Source: CAZHGD01 sp964531735 (GTDB taxonomy: Bacteria; Armatimonadota; UBA10988). Taken from it: DNA of 32,439 bases. The notes under the pieces are model-generated. The model was not told where the DNA came from. It saw nothing but the letters and a program-made list of their open reading frames with translations, and did no database searches. Shown here in pieces: positions 1 through 6,931 of this stretch. The stretch's first letter is position 1, and each line of letters begins with the position of its first letter. The position numbers and the translations under genes were made by a program. Where the stretch lies: NCBI GenBank assembly GCA_964531735.1, contig CAZHGD010000075.1, forward strand, positions 1 to 32,439, written 5' to 3'.

Positions 1-359
1 CGGCCGACACGGTCCTCGACCCGCGCGCTCTGGAGCAGATGACGCTGACGCTCGGCAGCCAGGCGCACCTGCTGCCCCAGTTGCTCGCTTCGTTCGGCAC
101 CGATTCCGAACGCCTGCTGCACGACGCGCGCAATGCCTTGCGCGACCACCAGCTCGAAGACCTCCGCCGGGCCGCGCACACGCTGAAGTCGAACGCCGCC
201 AACTTCGGCGCGGTTCGGATGACGGCGGCGGCCAGAGAGCTGGAAGCCTTGGCCAAGACCGGTGCCGTGGACGGCGCCGGTGACCTGATTGACCAGGTGA
301 CCACCGAGTTCGAGCGCGCCCGCGACGCCCTTGGCCACCTTGACCGGAGTCCCCTATGA
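1..359 (+). CDS. C-terminal Hpt (histidine phosphotransfer) domain, 5'-truncated by window edge
   Basis: The frame is open from base 3 with no stop before it, so the start lies outside the window; the ATG at 39 is internal. The visible ~118 residues form an Hpt four-helix bundle: the opening (VLDPRALEQM) is typical of the start of Hpt domains, and the core reads AAHTLKSNAANFGA, with the phospho-accepting His at bases 177-179 and the conserved Lys two residues later. Hpt domains pass phosphate between receiver domains in multistep phosphorelays. This is most likely the end of a hybrid histidine kinase, although a free-standing Hpt protein cannot be excluded. Its TGA stop overlaps the ATG of the next gene (ATGA), so the two are translationally coupled and the downstream response regulator is its probable partner. 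The last ~35 residues are a helix with no further domain. Confidence 0.85.
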   Translation, partial: ADTVLDPRALEQMTLTLGSQAHLLPQLLASFGTDSERLLHDARNALRDHQLEDLRRAAHTLKSNAANFGAVRMTAAARELEALAKTGAVDGAGDLIDQVTTEFERARDALGHLDRSPL

Positions 360-1498
360 GCGCCCTATATGGACTGCCCGCCGACCTACGCCCACGCGAC
401 TATGACCCGCCGCCGGTCGGCCAACACAGCCACACCGGCACCATTCTGGTGGTCGACGACGAAGCCCTCAACCGGATCCTCCTTGCAGCCAGCCTGCAGG
501 AGAAGGGCCACACCGTGCTCCTGGCCGAGGACGGCGAGGAGGCGCTGCGTCAGGTCGAGCAGCAACTCCCCGACATCATTCTGCTCGACATCATGATGCC
601 CGGCCTCAGCGGCTTCGATGTCCTCGAGCAACTGCAACAGCGGCCGGATTGGCACGACGTGGCGGTCATCGTGGTCTCGGCCACCGATGACTTGGACAGT
701 GTCGTGCGGTGCATCCAAATGGGGGCCGTCGACCACCTGGCGAAGCCCTTCAACCCCGTGCTGCTCAACGCCCGCATCGGCAGCGCGCTGGCCGCGCTGC
801 AGCTCCACCGGCGCGAGTTGGAGTACAGCGCACGCATGGCCCTGTACAACCGCGAGCTGGAGGCCCGCGTCGACGAGCAGACCGAGCAGCTCCAGGCCAG
901 TCTGGCGCGGCTCGGTCAGGTGCTCGACGGCACCGTGTTCGCCTTGGCCTCACTGGTGGAACGGCGCGACCCGTACACCGCCGGCCATCAGCGCCGCGTC
1001 TCCGAACTGGCCATCCGGGTGGGTCAAGAACTCGCGTTGTCCGCCGATCAGCTCACTGGTCTCCACGTGGCCGGCGTGCTGCACGACGTCGGCAAGGTCT
1101 GCGTGCCGGCCGAGATTCTCTGCAAGCCCGGCCGCCTGTCGCCCGCCGAGTTCGGCGTCATCGCGGCCCATCCGATGGTCGGCTACGACATCCTCAAGGG
1201 CATCGAGTTCCCGTGGCCGGTGGCCGACATTGTCGTCCAGCACCACGAGAAGATCGACGGCAGCGGCTATCCTGCCGGGCTGAAGGGCGACGAAGTGCTG
1301 ACCGAGGCCCAGATCATCGGCGTCTGCGACATCGTGGAGGCCGTCGCCTACCATCGGCCGTACCGCCCGGCGCTGGGCATGGACGTGGCCTTGAGCGAGG
1401 TCCGCAAGGGCAGCGGGCACTGCCACCTGCCAGAGGTGGTCGAAGCCGCGGTGGCGGTCATCGCCGACCACGGCTTCGAGTTCTCCAATCCGTCGTAG
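356..1498 (+). CDS. Response regulator with REC and HD-GYP (c-di-GMP phosphodiesterase) domains, RpfG-like
   Basis: 380 aa. Residues ~28-145 are a receiver domain: acidic pair DD at 34-35, phospho-acceptor D78 in LLDIMMPG, Lys130 in AKPF. Residues ~150-190 are a likely coiled-coil linker. Residues ~190-375 are an HD-GYP domain: H243-D244 with K247 (HDVGK), HP at 272-273, and HHEKIDGSGYP at 296-306, which keeps the full HHExxDGxGYP signature. HD-GYP proteins with this signature hydrolyse cyclic di-GMP; the metal ligands look intact, so activity is expected. The ATG overlaps the upstream Hpt stop, which sits naturally with a phosphorelay that lowers c-di-GMP on signal. The C-terminus converges on the next gene with a 29-nt gap holding a 12-nt palindrome (1506-1517). 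Confident in family; the signal and output are unknown. Confidence 0.93.
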   Translation: MSALYGLPADLRPRDYDPPPVGQHSHTGTILVVDDEALNRILLAASLQEKGHTVLLAEDGEEALRQVEQQLPDIILLDIMMPGLSGFDVLEQLQQRPDWHDVAVIVVSATDDLDSVVRCIQMGAVDHLAKPFNPVLLNARIGSALAALQLHRRELEYSARMALYNRELEARVDEQTEQLQASLARLGQVLDGTVFALASLVERRDPYTAGHQRRVSELAIRVGQELALSADQLTGLHVAGVLHDVGKVCVPAEILCKPGRLSPAEFGVIAAHPMVGYDILKGIEFPWPVADIVVQHHEKIDGSGYPAGLKGDEVLTEAQIIGVCDIVEAVAYHRPYRPALGMDVALSEVRKGSGHCHLPEVVEAAVAVIADHGFEFSNPS

Positions 1499-1527
1499 CG
1501 GGCACCCGGACGTCCGGCCGCACCGGC

Positions 1528-3375
1528 TCAGGTGCGGTAGGGCGACTCCGCCGCCAGGATGTCCTCGGGCAGGAACGACAGCAGCTTGGTCAGCTCGACG
1601 AAGTCGAAGTCGACGTCGATGATGCCGGCGATCTCACCTTCCGCGTCGCGGATCGGGTGCGCGATGGTCATCGTCATCGCGCCCGTGAACTTCGACACGT
1701 ACAGGTCGGAGATGTAGGGCTCGCCAGTCTCGCTGACCCGCGCGAACCAGTCGTGCCCGGCGAAGTTCTCGGCGAGCAGCGGCCGGTAGCGGCTCTTGTC
1801 GTCGGGCTGCGTCTGGTAGTGCGACACGCGGTTGCCGTCGAGGTCCACCACGACCACGAACTGCACCGTCGGCTCGCCGCGCACAATCTGCTTGAGCAGT
1901 GGCCGGATCAGCTCCGGGTCCATCGACTGCGCCTCGGCGCTCCGCGCGATGCGGTCGGCCAGCAGCCGGGCCTTGGACATGACGTCCAGCTTGGTCCGCT
2001 GGAAGTCGCTCTCGAAGATCTCCGGCAGGTGCCGCTTGGCCTGCGCGATCATCTCGGCCGGCGAGATGGACGTCGTGCGGCCCTGCGCATACTGCTCCAT
2101 CGTCCAGTCATAGATACGCCGGACGCCCGGATGCCGCTTGCTGATCGGCTCGACGCGCTGCCCGCAGTACTCGGACGCGTACTCGTTGAGCCAATGGGCG
2201 ATGCCGGCCACGCCCGATTTGTCGGTCACGCCGACCACCAGCGGGCGGTTGAGGATGCGCTCGGTGTCGAAGATGTTGTAGATCTCCGGGTTCTTCATGA
2301 TGCCGTCGGCATGGACGCCGGCGCGCGTGGTGTTGAACTCGGAGCCCACGAACGGGTAGTTCGACGCGATCTCGGCATGGACGGTGTTGCGCAGGTAGTC
2401 GGCGATCTCGGTGATGACCGTGGTCTCGATGCCTTCAGCGCGCCCGGTGAGCTGGAGGTACTCGATCACCGCGGCTTCGAGTGGCGGGTTGCCGCAGCGC
2501 TCGCCATAGCCCAGCAGCGAGGCGTTCAGCGCCGAGATGCCATAGAGCCAGGCCGAAGCGGCATTGCTGTGGACATGGTGGAAGTCGTTGTGGCCGTGCC
2601 ACTCCAGCCGCTCCGAGGGGAAGCCGAGTTCGCGGCAAAAGGCGTGGGCCAGCCGCGGCACGCTGCGCGGCAGCGCGGCGCCCGGATAGGTGACACCGTA
2701 GCCGAGGGTGTCGCACAGGCGCACCTTGATGGGGATGCCGCTCTCTTCGGACAGCCGCAGCAACTCTTCGGCGAACGGCAGGCAGAAGCCGTAGATGTCG
2801 GCGCGCGTCACATCCTCGAAGTGGCACCGCGGCACAATGCCTTCGGCCAGCGCCGCCTTGACGATGCCGAGGTAGTCGTCCATCGCCTTGGCGCGGTTCT
2901 TCTTCAGCTTGAGGAAGGTGTGGTAGTCGGAGACCGAGGTGAGGATGCCGGTCTCGGCCAGGCCGAGCGACTTCACCAGCTTGAAGTCCTCGGCGTTGGC
3001 GCGGATCCAACCGGTGATCTCGGGGAACCGATAGCCCAGCGCCTGGCAGCCTTCCAGTGCTTCGCGGTCACGCTTGCTGTAGAGGAAGAACTCGCACTGC
3101 CGGACCAGACCATCGGGCCCGCCCAGGCGGTGCAGCATGGCGTAAAGGTCGACGATCTGCTCGGGACGGTACGGCGGCCGAGCCTGCTGCCCATCACGGA
3201 AACTAGTGTCGGTGATCCAGATCTCGCCCGGCGGGTTGGGCGGCAGGTAGGTGCCGTCGAAGAGAATCCGCGGCACCTCGGTGTAGGGGAACTGCTCTCG
3301 GTAGAGCTGTGGCTCCTTCACGTCCGCCAGAGGATAGGCGCGGGTGGGCAGAGACTGGAGTTGGAACGTCGACAT
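1528..3375 (-). CDS. DRE-TIM (HMGL-like) acyltransferase, homocitrate/Re-citrate synthase-like, with C-terminal cache-like domain
   Basis: 615 aa from the ATG at 3375, which has a GGAGG at 3386-3390; an in-frame extension to 3597 has low-complexity sequence and is rejected. Residues ~50-330 are the pyruvate-carboxyltransferase TIM barrel: RDGQQ at 60-64 (equivalent of the DRE-TIM RDGEQ motif), HGHND at 260-264 (metal ligands), GERCGNPPLE at 291-300. This family condenses acetyl-CoA with 2-oxoacids (LeuA, homocitrate synthase, Re-citrate synthase). The N-terminal pattern (PYTEVPRILFDG, ARPPY after RDGQQ) recalls proteins related to clostridial Re-citrate synthase, but that assignment is from memory. 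Instead of a LeuA regulatory domain, residues ~465-615 are a helix followed by a PDC/cache-like fold: VVVVDLDGNRVSHY (~507-520), WFARV, PYISDLYVSKFTG (~553-565), GIIDVDFDFVEL. No signal peptide or membrane segment, so the sensor-like module is cytosolic. Substrate unknown. Confidence 0.82.
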   Translation of the reverse strand: MSTFQLQSLPTRAYPLADVKEPQLYREQFPYTEVPRILFDGTYLPPNPPGEIWITDTSFRDGQQARPPYRPEQIVDLYAMLHRLGGPDGLVRQCEFFLYSKRDREALEGCQALGYRFPEITGWIRANAEDFKLVKSLGLAETGILTSVSDYHTFLKLKKNRAKAMDDYLGIVKAALAEGIVPRCHFEDVTRADIYGFCLPFAEELLRLSEESGIPIKVRLCDTLGYGVTYPGAALPRSVPRLAHAFCRELGFPSERLEWHGHNDFHHVHSNAASAWLYGISALNASLLGYGERCGNPPLEAAVIEYLQLTGRAEGIETTVITEIADYLRNTVHAEIASNYPFVGSEFNTTRAGVHADGIMKNPEIYNIFDTERILNRPLVVGVTDKSGVAGIAHWLNEYASEYCGQRVEPISKRHPGVRRIYDWTMEQYAQGRTTSISPAEMIAQAKRHLPEIFESDFQRTKLDVMSKARLLADRIARSAEAQSMDPELIRPLLKQIVRGEPTVQFVVVVDLDGNRVSHYQTQPDDKSRYRPLLAENFAGHDWFARVSETGEPYISDLYVSKFTGAMTMTIAHPIRDAEGEIAGIIDVDFDFVELTKLLSFLPEDILAAESPYRT

Positions 3376-3673
3376 CAGTGGGCAACCTCCGAGCCGAGCA
3401 TAGTTCTGTGAGTATACGCCACGTGCACTGATTCGCGTTCCCGGTTCGGGCAACCATCGTCGCGCCGGGCACAGCGCACGCGCGCGGGCGGCCCCCGCGG
3501 CCTGAGAAGCGCAGCCGTGGTCCAGTCTGGTGGTTGTCGCGGGCCGCAGGGCACGCCTGGCGGAGTCGGACCGCCCTCGCCTCGCCCAGTGGGACAAGGC
3601 ACTGCTGACGAGGCGCCCGGCGGCCGTCGATCAACGCTTGACCAGACCGGTCCGCCGCGTCACCGGCCTCGCG
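3376..3673. other. 298-nt intergenic region: leader of the acyltransferase gene; no gene seen
   Basis: The acyltransferase is transcribed leftward out of this stretch. Its ribosome site is cctcc at 3386-3390, read as GGAGG on the minus strand, 10 nt before the ATG. A possible minus-strand -10 box TATACT lies at 3411-3416, in one of the few AT-rich spots, but no convincing -35 hexamer is found 16-18 nt further upstream. The rest, 3440-3673, is GC-rich; several frames are open across it but encode Arg/Pro-rich low-complexity sequence without ribosome sites. A short hairpin (GGCGG ... CCGCC) occurs near 3560. No tRNA fold was recognised. Confidence 0.4.
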
Positions 3674-4084
3674 TCACGGCGCCGCACCGGCCGGGCGGCC
3701 CCGCCGACGGGCCGTCACCTCGACGCCCAGCCCGGCCGCCAACAGCGCCGTGGCTGCTGCATTCAGACTGACGCCTTCGGCCTGCGCCTCCTGTACCAGA
3801 GCCTGGTGCAGCCGCTTCGGCACGCGCAGGTGGAGCAGTCCGCTGTAAGCTGACAGGGGCTCCGGTACCGGCAGGCCGTCGGCCTCCAGCGTCTGAATCG
3901 TGGCGGCGATCAGCTCCAGCAGCACCTGCAGGGCCTCCTCGGGCGTGTCGCCGACACCAACTGTGTGCGTGAACTCCGCGGCGGTGGCCACGAACGGGCA
4001 GTCGGCATCTTCACCGACCCCGACAGAAGTCGTGTAGCGCCGCGCCCGGTCAAGGTAGCTGGTATCAGACTCAATCGTCCGCAT
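3674..4084 (-). CDS. hicB: HicB-type antitoxin
   Basis: 136 aa. Residues ~15-75 form the HicB partial RNase-H-like fold: a strand-rich start followed by a FVATAAEFTHTVGVGDTPEEAL stretch of the type (purpose/ATxxGDTPEEAL) seen in HicB proteins. Residues ~82-120 (SGLLHLRVPKRLHQALVQEA then EGVSLN) are the C-terminal ribbon-helix-helix DNA-binding part that HicB uses to autoregulate its operon. The tail is Arg/Gly-rich. A GAGGAG site sits just upstream of the ATG, inside the 3' end of hicA; only 3 nt separate the hicA stop from this ATG, so both are one transcript with toxin first, the usual order for hicAB. It should neutralise the HicA mRNA interferase by direct binding. Confidence 0.85.
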   Translation of the reverse strand: MRTIESDTSYLDRARRYTTSVGVGEDADCPFVATAAEFTHTVGVGDTPEEALQVLLELIAATIQTLEADGLPVPEPLSAYSGLLHLRVPKRLHQALVQEAQAEGVSLNAAATALLAAGLGVEVTARRRGRPAGAAP

Positions 4085-4087
4085 GGC

Positions 4088-4375
4088 CTACTCCTCGGCC
4101 GGCGCGCCGGCAGCCGGGGGCTCCCCATCACGCAACGCGTGCAGGCTGCTCAGCAGCTTCCGCACGTAGACTGACTTCACGAGGCTGTCGCCGCCACCGT
4201 GCGGCTCTGCCAGGCCAATCGTCCAGGTCAACCGCGGATGCACCAACACATAGTGGCCGCCGGTGGTCCGCGTGACGCTGAAGCCGGCGCCTTCGGCCAG
4301 CCGAACCACTTCCTCGATGCGCAGTCCGCCTGGGCTGCGGCGTGCTTTGCGTTCGAGCTTGTCGCGGCTGCCCAT
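4088..4375 (-). CDS. hicA: HicA-type mRNA interferase toxin
   Basis: 95 aa from the ATG at 4375 (MGSRDKLERKARRSP); a 9-residue upstream extension is possible but has no better ribosome site. The double-stranded-RNA-binding-like fold of HicA is visible as LRIEEVVRLAEGAGFSVTRT, then TGGHYVLVHP, then HGGGDSLVKSVYVRKLLSSL. The His in GGHY occupies the place of the catalytic His of the canonical GSHH motif, so the active site appears retained although the surrounding residues differ (GGHY rather than GSHH). HicA toxins cleave mRNAs and arrest translation. It lies directly upstream of hicB and downstream of the GH4 gene on the same strand; the 99-nt gap to GH4 leaves room for its own promoter. Chromosomal TA module of unknown role. 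Confidence 0.83.
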   Translation of the reverse strand: MGSRDKLERKARRSPGGLRIEEVVRLAEGAGFSVTRTTGGHYVLVHPRLTWTIGLAEPHGGGDSLVKSVYVRKLLSSLHALRDGEPPAAGAPAEE

Positions 4376-4474
4376 GCCGCTAGTGTATGCGCGGGCGAAC
4401 ACATATGCAACACCGTGCGCCGGGGCCGGCTCGCCGGCCCACAGCTGCGGCCGCTGCGAGCCCGCGCCAGTCCG

Positions 4475-6028
4475 CTACCCCTCCTTCGTCATCTGGCCCT
4501 TGTCCGCCGCCTCGGCGTTGGCCCGCGCGGCGTCACGGTCCGCCTGCATCTGCTCGACGGTCTTGGTCGCCAACCGCGCGGCGCCGGCGGTCTCGCGGAG
4601 CTGCACCCGCGTGCCGGCGGCCTCGTGGGCGGCGAGCCGCGCCGCCGCGCCAGGCACCTCCGCGGCGTACTGCGGCAGCCACGGCGCCTGCGCCACCAGC
4701 AGATGATCGGTCATCTGCCAGACCTCTTCGGGATCGCACACGGCACCCACCAGCGGGTCGAGCAGCATGGCCTGCTTGAGCAGCGTCACGTCACCATGGA
4801 CGGCCGCTTCCACCGCCAGCCACTGCACGTTCACGCTGGCCGAGAGCACTGCCGCGCAGCCCGGCGGCAGGTCGCCGATGTGCGTCATGTTCAGCCCGTT
4901 GCGGTCCACATAGCCGGGGAGCTCGACCACGCAACCATCCGGCAGGTTGGTGATGTGCCCGCGGTTGACCACGTTGAAGTGCCCGCGGTAGGTCCGCCCG
5001 GTCTCCAGCGCCTCGATGATGTACGACCCGTGCTCCTCGCTCCGCGTCTCCGGCGTGAACTGCGGCGGCGCCTCGCTCAGCCACTTCGGCGCCTCGGCCT
5101 CGAACCAGTGGCGCCCCTCGGTGCAGACGCGGAGATACCCGCCGGTCTCACCGTTGATCCAACTCGACAGGTCGATCCACTTACCGATCTCGTCGGTGCG
5201 CTTACGGTACCAGGGCAGGTATTCGCTGAGGTGACCGTTGCTCTCGGTGGTGTAGTAGCCGAAGCGGCGCATCATGTCGATGCGCACCTTCTCGGTGGTC
5301 GGGAAGTGCGGATGCGCCTCGAACAGCTCGAGCATCCGGTCGGTCAGGTCCTGGCCTCGCCAGCGGACCTGGATGAACCAGGTCTGGTGGTTGAGCCCCG
5401 CGGCGATCACGTCCACCTCGCGCCGGTGCAGCCGGTCGTCCGGCGCGAGCAGTCCTTCGCGCTTGGCCCAGTGTTCGAGGCAACTGGCGATCTGCCAGTG
5501 CGCCCCCTGCACGCCGTGGCACAGGCCGACGGTGTTCACACCGCCATACTGGTTGCAGGCCCAGGTGTTCGGCGCCATCGGGTTGCTGTAGTTGAGGAAC
5601 AGCGCACCCGGCTTGGCCACCTCGCGGATGTCGCGGCAGAAGTCGAGCAGCGCGGCGATGGTCCGCTGGCCATACATGATGCCGCCGGCGCAGAGCGTGT
5701 CGCCGACGCACTGGTCGACCCCGTACATCAGCGGGATGTCGATGTCGGTCTGGAACGCCTCCAAGCCGCCCTGGCGCACCATGCAGAACACGTAGTCGGC
5801 ATCGGCCACCGCGCGGCGCCGATCGGTGGTGGCCTCGACCTGGGCCGGCAAGCCATTGCCCGCGATATCGCGACGAGCCAACTGCGCGACCATATCGAGG
5901 TTGCGCTCGTTGATATCGGTGAACGCGAAGGTGGTCTCGGCGAACTCGGGCACGGTCAACAGATCGGCCATCAGGCGACGCGTGAAGCCGATCGAACCGG
6001 CGCCGATCATGGCGATGCGCAGGGGCAT
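4475..6028 (-). CDS. Glycoside hydrolase family 4 (alpha-galactosidase/alpha-glucosidase/glucuronidase type)
   Basis: 517 aa. N-terminal Rossmann motif GAGSIGFT at 9-16 binds NAD; TDIN at 37-40 fits the ribose-binding acid. Family 4 hydrolases work by an oxidation-elimination mechanism needing NAD+ and a divalent metal: the metal ligand Cys170 in LCHGVQG, Asn149 in NYSNP, and His214 in GLNH are all present, followed by YYTTESNGHLSEYLPW (~258-273), typical of the alpha-galactosidase (MelA/LplD-like) branch. There is no PTS gene nearby, so an unphosphorylated substrate is likely; the exact sugar cannot be read. No signal peptide; cytoplasmic. The C-terminal ~60 residues are an Ala/Asp/Arg-rich helix. 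Ribosome site GGAGT about 6 nt upstream. Its 5' leader shares an 18-nt similarity with that of the sugar-isomerase gene at 12597. Confidence 0.9.
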   Translation of the reverse strand: MPLRIAMIGAGSIGFTRRLMADLLTVPEFAETTFAFTDINERNLDMVAQLARRDIAGNGLPAQVEATTDRRRAVADADYVFCMVRQGGLEAFQTDIDIPLMYGVDQCVGDTLCAGGIMYGQRTIAALLDFCRDIREVAKPGALFLNYSNPMAPNTWACNQYGGVNTVGLCHGVQGAHWQIASCLEHWAKREGLLAPDDRLHRREVDVIAAGLNHQTWFIQVRWRGQDLTDRMLELFEAHPHFPTTEKVRIDMMRRFGYYTTESNGHLSEYLPWYRKRTDEIGKWIDLSSWINGETGGYLRVCTEGRHWFEAEAPKWLSEAPPQFTPETRSEEHGSYIIEALETGRTYRGHFNVVNRGHITNLPDGCVVELPGYVDRNGLNMTHIGDLPPGCAAVLSASVNVQWLAVEAAVHGDVTLLKQAMLLDPLVGAVCDPEEVWQMTDHLLVAQAPWLPQYAAEVPGAAARLAAHEAAGTRVQLRETAGAARLATKTVEQMQADRDAARANAEAADKGQMTKEG

Positions 6029-6294
6029 GAGGGACTCCGTTCAGGTCAGGTGGCAGCTCGTAGCGCAGAGAGTTCGACTCGATCTGCCGCTGGCCTCCAA
6101 CCGACCAGCGTGGACCCGTATGCATAGACCGAAGCTCAACACGACACAGGGCAACTGCGAGGTATCTGGAGCATCGTGCGTCAGAACATGACCGATGACC
6201 ATGAAGGAGTATGGCTCGCGTTGTTGAACTCAGACACCGCGAGTCCGCTGTCGTCTGTGCCCGATTCGCACACCACAACGAAAAGGGAAAGCCC
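6029..6294. promoter_or_regulatory. 266-nt divergent intergenic region between GH4 and an orphan gene
   Basis: This gap must carry the promoters for the leftward GH4 gene and the rightward pair starting at 6295. On the GH4 side the leader block at 6032-6051 (minus-strand ACCTGA...GAACGGAGTCC) is shared with the leader of the gene starting at 12597. On the rightward side, AAGGGAAAG just before 6295 is the probable ribosome site. No clear -35/-10 pair was found. A 36-codon frame (6188-6298) whose TGA overlaps the 6295 ATG exists but lacks a ribosome site at a sensible distance. An in-frame ATG at 6211 has GGAG only 1 nt before it, so it was not used as the gene start. Confidence 0.4.
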
Positions 6295-6888
6295 ATGATT
6301 GGCGCGCATCGCGTTGAGAATGGTCAGGCCAGTGGCTGCGAGCGACTGGTCTACGGACTGAAAGACGAAAAGCTGGTCGTGCCGTTGGAGATCTGCATCG
6401 ATGATTCATCGGGGCAGGTGGCCGGCTTCGATGGGGCCGCAACGAACCTCGGAGTCATCCAGCAGGACTATGTGCCCGGCCCGTCCTTTCCGAACGGCAG
6501 TGGCAGTCCACTGGTGCTTATCGACCCTGACCCCGACCAGGACGTACTGGCCACGGCGCCGGCCGCCTGCGACGGCCGCGCCGCCAACGTCGGTGCCGGC
6601 GAGAGGGTGGCCCTCTACTGCCTTGACCTGTCCGTAGCGGACCCAGGCCCTCACATCATCACCAGCGCAATGAAGGTCACCGGCACTGTGACTGCTACCG
6701 GCGTCCAACGTGACACCGCATGCGGCAGCTACGAAGCGGTCGAGATCCACATGTCGACGCCGCTGGTGGCGGCCCGACGCGGCGCCCGCGTGGTGGTTAC
6801 TGGCGGCGCGCACGATGGAACGCTGCTGGGTGTGTTGGTCGAGTCCTCGGGCAACCAGGGCTGGGTGTTGCCGGCGCATCTGATCTAG
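6295..6888 (+). CDS. Unrecognised 197-aa protein
   Basis: I do not recognise this protein. It starts MIGAHRVENGQASG; the ATG at 6295 was chosen over 6211 because AAGGGAAAG precedes it at a usual distance. There is no signal peptide or membrane segment. The sequence alternates short hydrophobic strands with Gly/Asp turns (PLVLIDPDPDQDVLATAP, ERVALYCLDLSV, MKVTGTVTATGVQ, GARVVVTGGAHDGTLLGVLV), consistent with an all-beta fold such as a sandwich or barrel. Two Cys pairs of unknown role are present. It lies 43 nt before the exported 771-aa gene on the same strand, and the two are isolated between opposite-strand genes, so they probably form a two-gene transcript. The window gives no direct hint of function; a small beta-rich binding or structural protein is only a guess. 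Confidence 0.6.
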   Translation: MIGAHRVENGQASGCERLVYGLKDEKLVVPLEICIDDSSGQVAGFDGAATNLGVIQQDYVPGPSFPNGSGSPLVLIDPDPDQDVLATAPAACDGRAANVGAGERVALYCLDLSVADPGPHIITSAMKVTGTVTATGVQRDTACGSYEAVEIHMSTPLVAARRGARVVVTGGAHDGTLLGVLVESSGNQGWVLPAHLI

Positions 6889-6931
6889 CACAGTCGCTGG
6901 CCCAGACAGTGGGCAGAAAGGAAGACCAGCC